A stretch of 64,000 nucleotides of DNA from Gammaproteobacteria bacterium (GTDB taxonomy: Bacteria; Pseudomonadota; Gammaproteobacteria; Competibacterales; Competibacteraceae), in the NCBI GenBank assembly GCA_020846135.1, contig JADLEK010000017.1, positions 1-64,000 of the forward strand, given 5' to 3'. The first letter of the stretch is position 1, and each line of letters opens with the position of its first letter. The notes beneath the pieces were generated by a model. It saw only the letters and a list, made by a program, of their open reading frames with translations. It was not told the origin of the DNA and did no database searches. Position numbers and translations under genes: made by a program. Of the stretch, positions 1-9,304 are shown piece by piece.

Positions 1-391
1 AGTCCCACCTCAGCGAGGCGATCTAGATAACCTATTGATTGGCAATGTCCCAGTGTAAATTTCAACCCTCTTGATGGGGTAAAACCGGCTTTACAGGGCA
101 AATTCCACAACAACCCGCGATGAACCTTCATATTTTTGTCGTTTGCGACCGCGCCGATGCGATTGCGATCCTTTATAATATTCAGTTGGTTAGTCAGTAA
201 TTGTACTGAACAGGTCCCCGTAGCAAATTGAAAATTATCAAGAAAATTATTTGGGAACAACTCTTCTTTTTAAGAAAGACCATTCGGTGCAAGACTGGTT
301 TTTCGTGGCTGGAAGGTCGGAGAAAGGCTGCTGGATAAGCAGCTTTCCGCTTTACCGGCCACCTTTGATATCAATTAGGAGGTTATGCATT
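1..391. other. Leading non-coding stretch
   Basis: I recognise no gene here. The stretch is more AT-rich than the rest of the window. A TATAAT hexamer lies at 174-179 without a convincing -35 partner. The last 15 bases carry the Shine-Dalgarno sequence AGGAGG (377-382) of the following gene. The minus strand reads as short open stretches broken by stops, so a decayed gene end is possible but cannot be supported. Confidence 0.5.
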
Positions 392-1147
392 ATGACTGCA
401 ATGCAGGTAGACGCGGGTCGCGGCTGGGGCTGGATCGTTGAAGGCTGGCGGTTATTCGCCAGAGCGCCGGGCGTATGGATCGTGATTTTGCTGATTTATT
501 TTGGGATTAATTTTGTACTGTCGCTGATTCCTCTGATTGGCGGCTTGGCTTATCTGTTGCTGTCGCCGGTGCTGACCGCCGGCGTCCTGTATGGCGCGGA
601 TGCCCAGGCGCGGGGGGAAACGCTGGAAATCGGCCATCTGTTTCGGGGGTTTCAGGATCAGCAACGGATGAGGCCGCTGGTGATATTGGGGTTGATCAGC
701 CTGGCCGGCTATGCGCTGATGACACTCATCGCCGTCGGCTTCATTGGCGGCGGTCTGGCGACCGGGATAGTACTGGATAACGCCGGGCAGGACATCACGC
801 CGGAAATGATCGAGGGCCTGTTTGGCGCAGGTTTTATGGTGCTGATTCTGGTGGAACTGATGCTCTGGGCGGTGATTCTGATGGCGATGTTTTATGCCAT
901 TCCGCTGGTGATGCTGAGTCGGCAGGATGCCTGGCCGGCAGTGCAAGACAGCATCGCCGCCTGCTGGATGAATATGTTGCCGCTACTGGTTTTTGGCCTG
1001 ATCGGGCTGGTGCTGGCGGTGATTGCGGCTATTCCCTTTGGCCTCGGGTTTCTGATCCTGTGGCCGGTAATGAGTTGCGCGGTTTACGCCAGTTATCGGG
1101 AAGTCTTCGCGGAACCTGCGCCGACCCGGGTGACGCTCAGGAAGTAA
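392..1147 (+). CDS. BPSS1780-type integral membrane protein
   Basis: A 251-residue, very hydrophobic protein resembling the BPSS1780 family of inner-membrane proteins of unknown function. The pattern is a short N-terminus with GWGWIVEGW and RAPGVW, then about six membrane spans starting near residue 25, and a short charged tail. I start it at 392 because AGGAGG sits 9 bases upstream. A longer in-frame reading from 251 would add 47 residues that do not look like family sequence. It appears monocistronic, with a hairpin following at 1176-1208. The family assignment comes from sequence style and is moderately secure. No catalytic motif is visible. Confidence 0.8.
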   Translation: MTAMQVDAGRGWGWIVEGWRLFARAPGVWIVILLIYFGINFVLSLIPLIGGLAYLLLSPVLTAGVLYGADAQARGETLEIGHLFRGFQDQQRMRPLVILGLISLAGYALMTLIAVGFIGGGLATGIVLDNAGQDITPEMIEGLFGAGFMVLILVELMLWAVILMAMFYAIPLVMLSRQDAWPAVQDSIAACWMNMLPLLVFGLIGLVLAVIAAIPFGLGFLILWPVMSCAVYASYREVFAEPAPTRVTLRK

Positions 1148-1175
1148 ACGACCGGGTTTGGAACGAGCGAAAAAA

Positions 1176-1208
1176 TGCCGGCGCAGTCCATTCAGACTGC
1201 GCCTGGCA
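1176..1208. terminator. GC-rich hairpin after the membrane protein gene
   Basis: GGCGCAGT (1180-1187) pairs with ACTGCGCC (1196-1203). The stem extends through TGCC/GGCA with one bulged base. No T-run follows, so it may be a factor-assisted terminator or only a stable 3' end. Confidence 0.4.
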
Positions 1209-1302
1209 GGTTGAGTCGGATTGGGAGCGAAAAATCCACTGACTGCGCTTTATACCGTTTCCCGATGGATTTGATCCTTTTCAGGGCAAAAACCATTCAA
1301 TA

Positions 1303-1332
1303 TCGTCATACCCGCAAATGCGGGTATGACGA
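1303..1332. repeat. REP-like perfect hairpin, 13-bp stem
   Basis: TCGTCATACCCGC at 1303-1315 is perfectly complementary to 1320-1332 around the 4-base loop AAAT. The core CCCGC-NAAT-GCGGG recurs at 18776-18800, which suggests a dispersed REP-type element. It lies between two convergent genes and could also act as a terminator for either. Confidence 0.65.
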
Positions 1333-1346
1333 AACGAGAATTGGTA

Positions 1347-1703
1347 TTAGAACTTGAACTCCTCAATCAGTAATTGGAGTTGCAACAGCGCGTGGGTGTC
1401 GATGTTCAGGATACGGAGACCCGTATCGTAAAAATCAGGATTGACATCTCGCCCGCACCAGAGGCTTTCCGCTTCCAGATGGATGCGCTGATTAGCGCCG
1501 CTCCCTTTAGGAACATCTACGGCGAGCCTTAAAATCTGGTTAGGCTGGATTGGTTTGTCGCTGACCAGACGGATCCCGTCCTTGTTGATGTCAACGACAT
1601 GGCCGAGTATTTCTTGGGTGTCCTGGTTATAAACGCGCAGGTACAACACAAGATACCAACGCTTGACCCGGCGTTTATCAGCGCCGGAGGGTTCGGGACT
1701 CAT
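1347..1703 (-). CDS. PilZ-domain protein (probable c-di-GMP binding)
   Basis: A 118-residue single-domain protein. It has an arginine-rich stretch DKRRVKRWYL near residue 10 and, about 28 residues on, DINKDGIRL, matching the two PilZ signatures RxxxR and (D/N)xSxxG. The Ser of the second motif is Asn here. PilZ proteins bind cyclic di-GMP and relay it to motility, adhesion or polysaccharide machinery. The start has a good Shine-Dalgarno sequence (AGAGG). No partner gene adjoins it. The domain call is fairly sure; ligand binding is inferred. Confidence 0.8.
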   Translation of the reverse strand: MSPEPSGADKRRVKRWYLVLYLRVYNQDTQEILGHVVDINKDGIRLVSDKPIQPNQILRLAVDVPKGSGANQRIHLEAESLWCGRDVNPDFYDTGLRILNIDTHALLQLQLLIEEFKF

Positions 1704-1836
1704 GGCAACCTCTTGATGAATAGCAAGTGCGGACTATGGAAACGCCGTCCCTGAGATCAGCGGCGGAACAGAGGGAGTCAAGTCACGACTCCAGGGCGGG
1801 GTGGATAAAGTATTCATCATGATCAGAATCAGACGT

Positions 1837-2466
1837 TCAGACCGGCACAGCCGGATTCAGGCTGTAAACCACGGTCAGGCCGGCCTGATCCAGCACATGC
1901 CCGGCTATTGCGGCCAGAACTTCAGGGCCAGTGAATGCGCCATCTACCGGACAGCGCTCCACGTCCAGCGCATAGAGCGTAAACACATAGTGGTGAACTA
2001 TGCTGTCGTTCCACGGTGGACATGGCCCGTCATAACCAAAATAATCACCGGCCATCGCCGGATCGCCGGCGAACCATTCCCGGTAATTGTTGATGCCTTG
2101 CCGGACGCCACGCGGTCCTGCCGGTCCTGCTTTACCGCCGGGAGTGACGCCTTGCGAGAATTCTCCCGCCAGGATTTGTGCGGGTTCCGGCGGCAAATCG
2201 ACCAGAATCCAGTGAAAAAAGTCGGTGCGGGGCAAGTCCGCCGGTACCTGTCGACCTTCCTGATTAACATCGTCGGCCCGGGTCGGCACATCTGGATCAT
2301 GGCAGATCAACGCCAGCGAGCGGGTTCCGGGCGGCAGATCGCTCCAGGCCAGCGGTGGGTTGGCGTTAGCGCCGAGCGTAACGTGCTGATCCGGATCGGC
2401 GACGCCAAATGCATAGTCAGCCGGGATCGGCTGCTGATCGCGCAATGCGGCACTGGTTAGTTTCAT
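1837..2466 (-). CDS. YbhB/YbcL-type PEBP (Raf kinase inhibitor-like) protein
   Basis: A 209-residue protein of the phosphatidylethanolamine-binding (PEBP) superfamily, bacterial YbhB/YbcL branch. Recognisable blocks are NANPPLAWSDLP, SLALICHDPDVP, DFFHWILVDLP, YFGYDGPCPPWNDSIVHHYVFTLYAL (in pieces) and a C-terminal GLTVVYSLNP. The DPDxP and GPxPP...HHY blocks form the anion-binding pocket in known members. No signal peptide is visible, so it is probably cytoplasmic. The physiological role of bacterial PEBPs is largely unknown. It stands alone, divergent from trkH. Confidence 0.85.
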   Translation of the reverse strand: MKLTSAALRDQQPIPADYAFGVADPDQHVTLGANANPPLAWSDLPPGTRSLALICHDPDVPTRADDVNQEGRQVPADLPRTDFFHWILVDLPPEPAQILAGEFSQGVTPGGKAGPAGPRGVRQGINNYREWFAGDPAMAGDYFGYDGPCPPWNDSIVHHYVFTLYALDVERCPVDGAFTGPEVLAAIAGHVLDQAGLTVVYSLNPAVPV

Positions 2467-2589
2467 CAGGATTCCTCCTCAAGCGGCGCTGAATTCAAAT
2501 CGGCGATTTCGATCGCCAAGGCCTTTACCGTCATAATAGCGCATACGCCGATACCCATAACATGATCCATCTAGGCCATAGTGACTTAA

Positions 2590-4245
2590 ATGAGCGATCC
2601 AATTTCGCACAGCAAAGCCGGGGAGCCGGCGCCGCCCGGTTCGATCACGACTGAAACCGGGGCGGATGAAGATCTGCACACCTTGACGCAGTCGCTGCTG
2701 CAATCGCCTGGGTCGGGGGGAGGCGTTGCTTTGAAATCCCCGATTGCGCGAATGCCGGCTGGAAAAAAAAGCCGACCCGCAACCTCTCAACGGGCGCCGC
2801 TCAAAACCGCGCTGCACATGGTCGGGCTGTTGCTGATTATGTTCAGCGTCACCATGCTCCCGCCGATAGGAGTCGCCTGGTGGTACGACGGTTACGCGGT
2901 GGTCATGCCCTTCGCGGAATCGCTAGGCGCCATGCTGGGTCTCGGTCTGCTGTGCTGGCTGCCGGTCTGCCGGTACAAGGTTGATCTGCGTAATCGCGAC
3001 GGCTTTATCGTGGTAGTCGCGTTCTGGTTCCTGTTGTCGCTGCTGGGCGCTCTGCCGTTCATGTTGTCCGACAATCCACATCTGGCCTTTGTCGATGCGG
3101 TGTTCGAGACCGCTTCCGGGTTGACTACGACCGGTGCCACCATTCTCTCTGACCTGGATACAATGCCCAAGGCGATTGTGTACTACCGGGCGCAACTGAA
3201 TTTCCTGGGCGGAATGGGTATCGTGGTGCTGGCGGTAGCGTTGTTGCCCATGCTCGGTATCGGCGGCATGCAACTCTACAAGGCAGAAACGCCGGGGCCG
3301 ATGAAAGATGAAAAGCTGACCCCGCGGATTACCGAGACCGCCAAGAATCTCTGGTACATTTATGTGGGTCTGAATGTGATCTGTACCCTGTCGTTCTGGG
3401 CGGGAGGCATGAATTTTTTTGATGCGCTTTGCCATAGTTTCGCCACGATAGCGCTCGGTGGATTTTCAACTCACAGCTCCAGTATCGGTTATTTCAACAG
3501 TCCGACTATTGAATTAATCGCCGGTTTTTTCTCGATAGTGGCGGCGGTCAATTTCGCTCTTTATTTCCTGGCCTGGCGTTCGCGCAGCCTCACAGCGATC
3601 TTCCGCGATGCCGAGTTCAAGTTCTGCATGGCCGTTTTCTTCGGAATTATCGCGGTGGCTTGTGGCTATCTTTATTTTGGCGGCAAATTTCCATTGTGGG
3701 AATCCATCTATCACGGCTTTTTTCAGACGGCTTCGATTATTACTGACAACGGGCTAGTGACTGTTGGCTATCCCGCAGACTGGCCGTTATTCGTTCCTTT
3801 ATTATTACTATTAGGCAGCTTTTTCGGCGGTTGTGTTGGCTCCACCTGCGGTGGCATCAAGGCGATGCGCTTTCTATTGCTCTACAAGCAGAGTGTGCGC
3901 GAGGGGCGGTTATTGATTCGACCTACTGCTCAGATTGCCGTCAAACTGGGTACTCATGCCATCCCGGATCGGGTGATGCAAGCGGTTTGGGGGTTTTATT
4001 ACCTGTACATCTTTAGCTATTGTTTTTTCTCGCTGAGTCTGACTGCGTTGGGCGTGGATATGGTCACCGCGTTTGGATCCGTCGCCGGTTGCATGAACAA
4101 CATGGGCGTTGGTTTGGGTGAAACCGCCGGCAATTTTGCCCCACTGGGCGATACGGCCATTTGGATTTTATCGCTGTCCATGATTGTCGGTCGGCTGGAA
4201 GTCTTCCCGCTGTTATTGCTCTTTCTGCCGGACTTCTGGAAATAA
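2590..4245 (+). CDS. trkH: TrkH/KtrB-family K+ uptake transporter
   Basis: A 551-residue inner-membrane potassium uptake subunit. All four selectivity-filter loops of the TrkH fold are visible: TTTGAT near residue 180, ALGGFS near 290, DNGLVTVGY near 390 and NNMGVGLGE near 505. The protein ends with FPLLLLFLP like other TrkH members. The first 76 residues are polar, low in similarity and absent from typical TrkH (about 480 residues). Translation may therefore begin at Met55 or Met77, since no strong Shine-Dalgarno sequence precedes 2590. Its usual cytoplasmic partner TrkA is not in the window. Confidence 0.93.
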   Translation: MSDPISHSKAGEPAPPGSITTETGADEDLHTLTQSLLQSPGSGGGVALKSPIARMPAGKKSRPATSQRAPLKTALHMVGLLLIMFSVTMLPPIGVAWWYDGYAVVMPFAESLGAMLGLGLLCWLPVCRYKVDLRNRDGFIVVVAFWFLLSLLGALPFMLSDNPHLAFVDAVFETASGLTTTGATILSDLDTMPKAIVYYRAQLNFLGGMGIVVLAVALLPMLGIGGMQLYKAETPGPMKDEKLTPRITETAKNLWYIYVGLNVICTLSFWAGGMNFFDALCHSFATIALGGFSTHSSSIGYFNSPTIELIAGFFSIVAAVNFALYFLAWRSRSLTAIFRDAEFKFCMAVFFGIIAVACGYLYFGGKFPLWESIYHGFFQTASIITDNGLVTVGYPADWPLFVPLLLLLGSFFGGCVGSTCGGIKAMRFLLLYKQSVREGRLLIRPTAQIAVKLGTHAIPDRVMQAVWGFYYLYIFSYCFFSLSLTALGVDMVTAFGSVAGCMNNMGVGLGETAGNFAPLGDTAIWILSLSMIVGRLEVFPLLLLFLPDFWK

Positions 4246-4281
4246 TCCGCGCTTTGGACAATGACCGGTTGTGCGGTAACT

Positions 4282-4319
4282 GGAAGGAATGGCGCAGGTC
4301 GTCACTGGCCATTCCTTCC
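4282..4319. terminator. Hairpin between convergent trkH and oadB
   Basis: GGAAGGAATGGC (4282-4293) is perfectly complementary to 4308-4319, with a 14-base loop. It lies between two genes that end toward each other, where a bidirectional terminator is expected. No strong T-run is present. Confidence 0.45.
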
Positions 4320-4333
4320 CCAATGAGCAAAAA

Positions 4334-5488
4334 CTAACGCAGCAGCGCCAGGAACATCCCCGCCGCGACTGCCGATCCGATCACCCCGGCGACATTGGGA
4401 CCCATCGCCGCCATCAGCGGGTTAACCCGGCCTTGGGTATGGTCGGAGACAAACTTCTGCACTACCCGCGCCGACATCGGCACCGCCGACACCCCCGCCG
4501 CGCCAATACAGGGATTGATGCGCTTCCCTTCCGGCAGGAACAGGTTGAGCAACTTGGCGAACAGAATCCCGCCCGCCGTACTGAACGAGAACGCGACGGC
4601 GCCCAGAATCAGGATGAACAGGGTGCGCGGTAGCAGGAAGTTTTCACCATTCATCGTTGATCCGACCACCAGTCCCAGAAAAATGGTCACGATGTTGATC
4701 AGCGCCCCTCCGGCAGTCTTGCTTAACCGATCCGTCACCCCAGACTCACGCAATAGGTTGCCAAACATCAGCATCCCGATCAGCGGGGCGCTGGAAGGAA
4801 TGGCCAGGCTGGTCAGCACGGTGATGAAGATCGGAAAGATGATCACGGCAGTGCGGGAGACCGGCCGGGCCTGCGGCATGTTGATCGCCCGTTCGGCGTC
4901 GGTAGTCAGCAGGCGAATGATCGGCGGCTGAATCACCGGCACCAGCGCCATATAGCTATAAGCCGCTACCGCTACTGCCCCCATCAGATGCGGGGCGAGA
5001 ATCGCAGTCAGGAAGATCGTGGTCGGACCATCCGCGCCGCCGATGATGCCGATGGACGCCGCCTCGTCAGTGGTGAAGCCGAACAGATAGAACGCCCCCA
5101 GCGCCGCCACGAAAATGCCCAACTGGGCCGCCGCGCCGAGCAGCAGCGTGATTGGTCGGCTCAACAATGGCCGGAAATCGGTCAATGCCCCGACGCCCAG
5201 GAAAATCACCGGCGGCAACAACTGGGTTTTGATCCCCATGTTGTAAATGAACTGAAACAGGGGAATGGTCTGCCCCGGTTCGCCGTGATAGCCGCTGGAG
5301 GCGCTGAGAAACGCTTCCGGCAAATTGGACAGCATCGCGCCAAAACCAATCGGAATCAGCAGCAGCGGCTCGTAATCCTTTTTTACCGCCAGATAAATCA
5401 GTGTCCCGGCGATGACGAACATCACCACGTTCTGCCAGAGCAGACCACGAAAACCGCTCTGGGCGATCAGTTCCAGCAAGGTATCCAT
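4334..5488 (-). CDS. oadB: Na+-translocating decarboxylase, beta subunit
   Basis: A 384-residue polytopic membrane subunit of the oxaloacetate decarboxylase-type sodium pump. It takes CO2 from carboxybiotin and couples that step to Na+ export. Family blocks include GFGAMLSNLP, IGIIGGADGPT (the conserved GGADGP loop), FPEGKRINPCIGAAGVSAVPMSARV (in pieces) and GPNVAGVIGSAVAAG. It starts one base after the oadA stop codon. A TTG at 5500 could add four residues. It is the last gene of oadG-oadA-oadB. Confidence 0.93.
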   Translation of the reverse strand: MDTLLELIAQSGFRGLLWQNVVMFVIAGTLIYLAVKKDYEPLLLIPIGFGAMLSNLPEAFLSASSGYHGEPGQTIPLFQFIYNMGIKTQLLPPVIFLGVGALTDFRPLLSRPITLLLGAAAQLGIFVAALGAFYLFGFTTDEAASIGIIGGADGPTTIFLTAILAPHLMGAVAVAAYSYMALVPVIQPPIIRLLTTDAERAINMPQARPVSRTAVIIFPIFITVLTSLAIPSSAPLIGMLMFGNLLRESGVTDRLSKTAGGALINIVTIFLGLVVGSTMNGENFLLPRTLFILILGAVAFSFSTAGGILFAKLLNLFLPEGKRINPCIGAAGVSAVPMSARVVQKFVSDHTQGRVNPLMAAMGPNVAGVIGSAVAAGMFLALLR

Positions 5489-5489
5489 A

Positions 5490-7385
5490 TCACCCGCCAA
5501 TGGTCATGATGGGTTTGCTGGCCGAGACCTCGCCGCCCAGATCGGCGTGGATTTCCACCACCGTACCCGCACAGGGCGCCCGCACATCGTGCTTGGCTTT
5601 CATCGCTTCGACAGAGGCGACGACCTGACCCTGGGTCACTGCGTCGCCGACCTTGACGCTGATTTCGACCAGCTCCACTTTGCCCTCGAACGGCGAAAAT
5701 ACCGGAGTGCGCTGGCCGGCGGTCGGGACGGGCGCGGGCGCGGGCGCGGGCGCAGGCGCAGCAACCGTTCCGGCTGCGGGCGTAACCGCAACGGCGGCGC
5801 TGGTTCTCGCAGGCGGTTCAATGGTAATGCGGAAATTGCGGGTGACGCCGCCCTCGACCACGGTGCATTGGGTCGTGACCGGACCGCTGAACGCTGCCGG
5901 CGCCGCCGCCGGCGCAACCACGGGCGTGACCGTTGTGATTTCGGCAGGCTTCTCCTTGGCTTTCAGCGGCAGATTGATCCGTGCCTTGCCGGTCAACAGG
6001 CGGATGCCCTCGTTCAACTCCATGTTTTTGCCGGGAACGATGGCGGACGCCACCAGAAAAATATTCTCCTCGGTCAGTGGCAGCTTGCGCTCGGTCAAGG
6101 CCACCTCAGCGATAGCCAGACTGTCCGGGGCTTTCTCCAGCGGATCGCCGGTGAACGGCTCCAGCTTGAGTTGCTCGGCGGCGATCTTGACGACTTCCGG
6201 ATCGGGCGCTTCCGGGGTGCGGCCAAAGTAGCCCAGCACCGCCCGGCCATAACCGGCGTCGATCTTCTTCCAGCGCCCGTGCAGCACGTTGTTGAAGGCT
6301 TGCAGCCAATACTGCTGACTGCCGGGGGTCACGCTGGTCCAGGCTCCGCCGGCGCGCACTACTTCGGGGAATTCGGCCAGCACTTCGCTGTAACGGTTGA
6401 GAATGCCGGCTTCGGCCATCATGTGAACATTGGGGCCAATCGCGCCACCCGGCATCGGGAAGTTGACCACCCGCGCATCGGCGGTGGTGGTGACCGGGTT
6501 GAATTCGTAGTCCTTGAGCGCCTCGTCCAGCAGCTTTTCCAGTTCGTCCATCTTGCGGGCGTCAATGTCGAGCGAGTAGCCGGTGCCTTTAAGGGCGTGC
6601 CACATCGAGCGCACGTCCGCTTGCGAGGTGCCGGACGCCATCGGCCGCACTGACAGATCCACGCTGTCCACCCCACCGGCGATCCCGGCCATGTAGCAGG
6701 CCACCGCCATCGACGCCGTGTCGTGGGTGTGCATCGACAGCGGAATTTCCGGCGGCAGGATTTTTTTCAGGCCCTTGGCGGTTTCGTAACAGGTCGAAGG
6801 ATCGGTAGTGCCGGATGCGTCCTTCATGCACACCGAGTCGAAGTGAATGCCGGAAGCGAGCAGTTTTTCCACCACCCGGATGTAGAACGCCGGGGTATGC
6901 ACCCGCTCCGACAGGTAAGGCAGCCCCATCATCGCCACGCAGACCTGATGGTGCATTCCGGCGTCGATAATCGGCTGGCCGGTCTTGACCAGGTTGTCCA
7001 CGTCGTTCATGTAATCGAAGTTGCGGTCAATGGTGGTGCCGTGCTTCTGCATCAGCCGCGCCTGCATCGCCAGCGCTGTCAGCCGCTGGGTGGTCAGGGT
7101 GACGCCGGATACCGAGCGGGTGAGGATTTGCAGATCAGCGCCCGGCCCGGCGGCATCGCGCATCTGATCCATGCATGTAAATGGATCCTCGCCCGCATAG
7201 AAATAGGGCGCTTGATAGCGAGCGCCACCGCCAAATTCAAAATGGCGCACACCCATTGCCGCAGCGGCTTGCATGGCGGGCAACAGGTCGCTAGTGCGAA
7301 CCTTGCCGCCGAACACGCTTTGCAGGCCGTCGCGGAAGGCGGTCAGCATTACACGGATTTTCTTGGGGTTTTGCGTGAAGATCAT
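5490..7385 (-). CDS. oadA: Biotin-dependent decarboxylase alpha subunit (OadA-like)
   Basis: A 631-residue carboxyltransferase/biotin-carrier subunit. Its N-terminal TIM-barrel carboxyltransferase domain has the metal-site Asp19 in RDGLQS, the active-site lysine in MKD (Lys188) and the metal ligands HTH (His219, His221). A conserved C-terminal domain, an Ala/Pro-rich linker (about 520-560) and a biotinyl domain with EAMKA (Lys596) follow. The start is the ATG at 7385, which has TGGAG upstream. Typical oxaloacetate decarboxylases read DAHQS and KDMAG where this one has RDGLQS and KDASG. The exact acyl substrate is therefore less certain than the enzyme class. Confidence 0.88.
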   Translation of the reverse strand: MIFTQNPKKIRVMLTAFRDGLQSVFGGKVRTSDLLPAMQAAAAMGVRHFEFGGGARYQAPYFYAGEDPFTCMDQMRDAAGPGADLQILTRSVSGVTLTTQRLTALAMQARLMQKHGTTIDRNFDYMNDVDNLVKTGQPIIDAGMHHQVCVAMMGLPYLSERVHTPAFYIRVVEKLLASGIHFDSVCMKDASGTTDPSTCYETAKGLKKILPPEIPLSMHTHDTASMAVACYMAGIAGGVDSVDLSVRPMASGTSQADVRSMWHALKGTGYSLDIDARKMDELEKLLDEALKDYEFNPVTTTADARVVNFPMPGGAIGPNVHMMAEAGILNRYSEVLAEFPEVVRAGGAWTSVTPGSQQYWLQAFNNVLHGRWKKIDAGYGRAVLGYFGRTPEAPDPEVVKIAAEQLKLEPFTGDPLEKAPDSLAIAEVALTERKLPLTEENIFLVASAIVPGKNMELNEGIRLLTGKARINLPLKAKEKPAEITTVTPVVAPAAAPAAFSGPVTTQCTVVEGGVTRNFRITIEPPARTSAAVAVTPAAGTVAAPAPAPAPAPVPTAGQRTPVFSPFEGKVELVEISVKVGDAVTQGQVVASVEAMKAKHDVRAPCAGTVVEIHADLGGEVSASKPIMTIGG

Positions 7386-7413
7386 GATGACTCCAGGGTT
7401 AGGATGACCGCAT

Positions 7414-7626
7414 CTAGCGGATTTCTTCGATGCGGGTGACACGGGCGCCAGGGGTGACCGCATTGACCGTCACAGCAATAGCGACAGCAACGACGGTATC
7501 GGTCATTGGCGGCCGTTCAGGGAACAGTTCGATCAATCCACGAATCGCGCCAGCCAGCACCGTCAGCAAGCCTAACACCGCGATGAAAGCATTGAGACAA
7601 ATCAGCAATAAATTGGGGTTTTCCAT
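7414..7626 (-). CDS. oadG: Na+-translocating decarboxylase, gamma subunit
   Basis: A 70-residue protein with one N-terminal membrane span (about residues 5-30) followed by IELFPERPP, the typical start of OadG-family subunits. The gamma subunit anchors and stabilises the alpha-beta complex. It is first in the operon, 28 bases ahead of oadA. It is short, and the usual His-rich metal-binding tail is missing. The assignment rests on topology, the FPERP motif and position. Confidence 0.8.
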   Translation of the reverse strand: MENPNLLLICLNAFIAVLGLLTVLAGAIRGLIELFPERPPMTDTVVAVAIAVTVNAVTPGARVTRIEEIR

Positions 7627-7729
7627 CCAAAAGCTCCTGCTGCGCCCTTAGGCGTCAAAGAGGGAAATAGCAACGACAATCTTTCTGCTTTCCGTGGAAG
7701 GATAGCGGCATTTGGGCTTGATATGCACA

Positions 7730-9223
7730 TCAGCTTCCTGCTCCCATGCGACGATTTCCCGAGTCACCCTGCACTAACCGATCCAGAAACTGCAAATCCA
7801 GATGTTCAGCAATGGCGTCCGCCAACCGGTTAATGCCGTCTTCGCGCAGTTGCCGGTAGTCCAGCGTTTCCCGCACCGCCAGTCCCGCCCAGCGCAATAG
7901 CGCATCGCGCGCGGATGCTGCGTCGAACAAGCCGTGCAGATAAGCGCCCAGGATTTGCCCATCGTCTGACACCGCGCCATCCAGCCGACGATCGCTTAAA
8001 TGAATGGCCGGTTTTGCCAAGGCCGGGCCGGCGCTGACTCCGGCATGAATTTCATAGCCGGTTACAAAAGCCCGGTCTTGCGTCAAGCAGCCTTCGACCC
8101 GCCGGAGTTGCTTCTCCGGCTCCAGCGTGGTTTCAAAATCCAGCAACCCCAGTCCCGGACTACTGCCAGGTTCGCCTTCCAGGCCGGCGGGATCGTGAAT
8201 CCATTGGCCCAGCATCTGAAAGCCGCCGCAAATCCCGATCAGTTTGCCGCCATAGCGCAAATGACGGTGAATCTGCTCCTCCCAACCCTGATCGCGCAGC
8301 CGCTGCAAATCGCCGCGCGTGCTTTTACTTCCGGGCAGAATCATAAGATCGACGGTTGGAATCGACTCGCCAGCCCGCACCCAGATCACTTCAACCTGTG
8401 GGTGCAGTCGCAAGGGATCAAAATCAGTGTGATTACTGATTCGGGCCATAACCGGGACTGCAACGCGCAATCGCTCGCTATCCTTGGCGACCGCTGATTC
8501 ACACGGCAGGGCGTCTTCAGCTTCCAAATGCAGGCCCTTTAAATACGGCAACACGCCTAGCACCGGTTTGCCGGTTTCCCGCGTCAGCCAGTCCAGCCCC
8601 GGCGTGAGCAGGCTCACATCACCCCGGAATCGGTTAATAATCAGTCCGGTCACCCGCGCCCGCTCACTCTCCGCCAATAGCGCTAGAGTCCCGTACAAAT
8701 GGGCGAAGACTCCGCCACGATCAATATCGCTGACCAGCCACACTGGGCAATTCACCGCTTCGGCAAAACCCATATTGGCAATATCGTTGTTGCGCAAATT
8801 GATTTCCGCCGGACTGCCTGCGCCTTCCACCAGCACCATGTCATAAGCGGCGGACAAGCGTTGATAGGAATCCAGCACCGCCTGCATTGCTATCGGCTTG
8901 TAATCGTGATAACGGCGAGCGTCCATATTCGCCAGCGCCCGGCCCTGAATAATGACCTGAGCGCCAATGTCGGTATTCGGTTTCAGCAATACCGGATTCA
9001 TATCGGTATGCGGCTCCAGAAAAGCCGCTTGCGCTTGCACCGCTTGGGCGCGGCCGATCTCGCCGCCATCCACGGTAACGGCGCTGTTCAGGGCCATGTT
9101 TTGCGGTTTGAAGGGCACGACCCGCACGCCGCGCCGGGCCAGCAATCGGCATAAACCGGCGACCATAACGCTCTTGCCGGCGTCGGAAGTGGTGCCTTGA
9201 ATCATCAGGGTTTTAGGGTTCAT
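7730..9223 (-). CDS. cobQ: Cobyric acid synthase
   Basis: A 497-residue enzyme that amidates four side chains of adenosylcobyrinic a,c-diamide in cobalamin synthesis. The N-terminal dethiobiotin-synthetase-like ATPase half has [10 protein letters not shown] and [11 protein letters not shown]. The C-terminal class-I glutamine amidotransferase half has the catalytic-Cys loop [10 protein letters not shown], and YLHGLFD near the end. Length and domain order match the family. It is divergent from cbiB across a 127-base gap that carries no recognisable cobalamin riboswitch. Confidence 0.96.
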   Translation of the reverse strand: MNPKTLMIQGTTSDAGKSVMVAGLCRLLARRGVRVVPFKPQNMALNSAVTVDGGEIGRAQAVQAQAAFLEPHTDMNPVLLKPNTDIGAQVIIQGRALANMDARRYHDYKPIAMQAVLDSYQRLSAAYDMVLVEGAGSPAEINLRNNDIANMGFAEAVNCPVWLVSDIDRGGVFAHLYGTLALLAESERARVTGLIINRFRGDVSLLTPGLDWLTRETGKPVLGVLPYLKGLHLEAEDALPCESAVAKDSERLRVAVPVMARISNHTDFDPLRLHPQVEVIWVRAGESIPTVDLMILPGSKSTRGDLQRLRDQGWEEQIHRHLRYGGKLIGICGGFQMLGQWIHDPAGLEGEPGSSPGLGLLDFETTLEPEKQLRRVEGCLTQDRAFVTGYEIHAGVSAGPALAKPAIHLSDRRLDGAVSDDGQILGAYLHGLFDAASARDALLRWAGLAVRETLDYRQLREDGINRLADAIAEHLDLQFLDRLVQGDSGNRRMGAGS

Positions 9224-9232
9224 AGCGGGATT

Positions 9233-9263
9233 TTGACGGAAATGCCCGGTTTTTGGCTACACT
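9233..9263 (+). promoter_or_regulatory. Possible sigma-70 promoter for cbiB
   Basis: TTGACG (9233-9238) and TACACT (9258-9263) are separated by 19 bases in the gap between the divergent cobQ and cbiB genes. The spacing is long, so this is a weak call. Confidence 0.3.
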
Positions 9264-9304
9264 AATCGGCTTCATCCCTGATCAAGATCGCCCATTGAAT
9301 AATC

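Noticed and set aside
1..200. Minus-strand basic peptide resembling the end of a transposase or DNA-binding protein
   Set aside because: Short, interrupted by stops, and without any recognisable motif.
5412..6653. Plus-strand open frame of 413 codons opposite oadA
   Set aside because: Composition is Arg/Gly/His-rich with no family signal; it is the antisense of a well-supported gene in GC-rich DNA.
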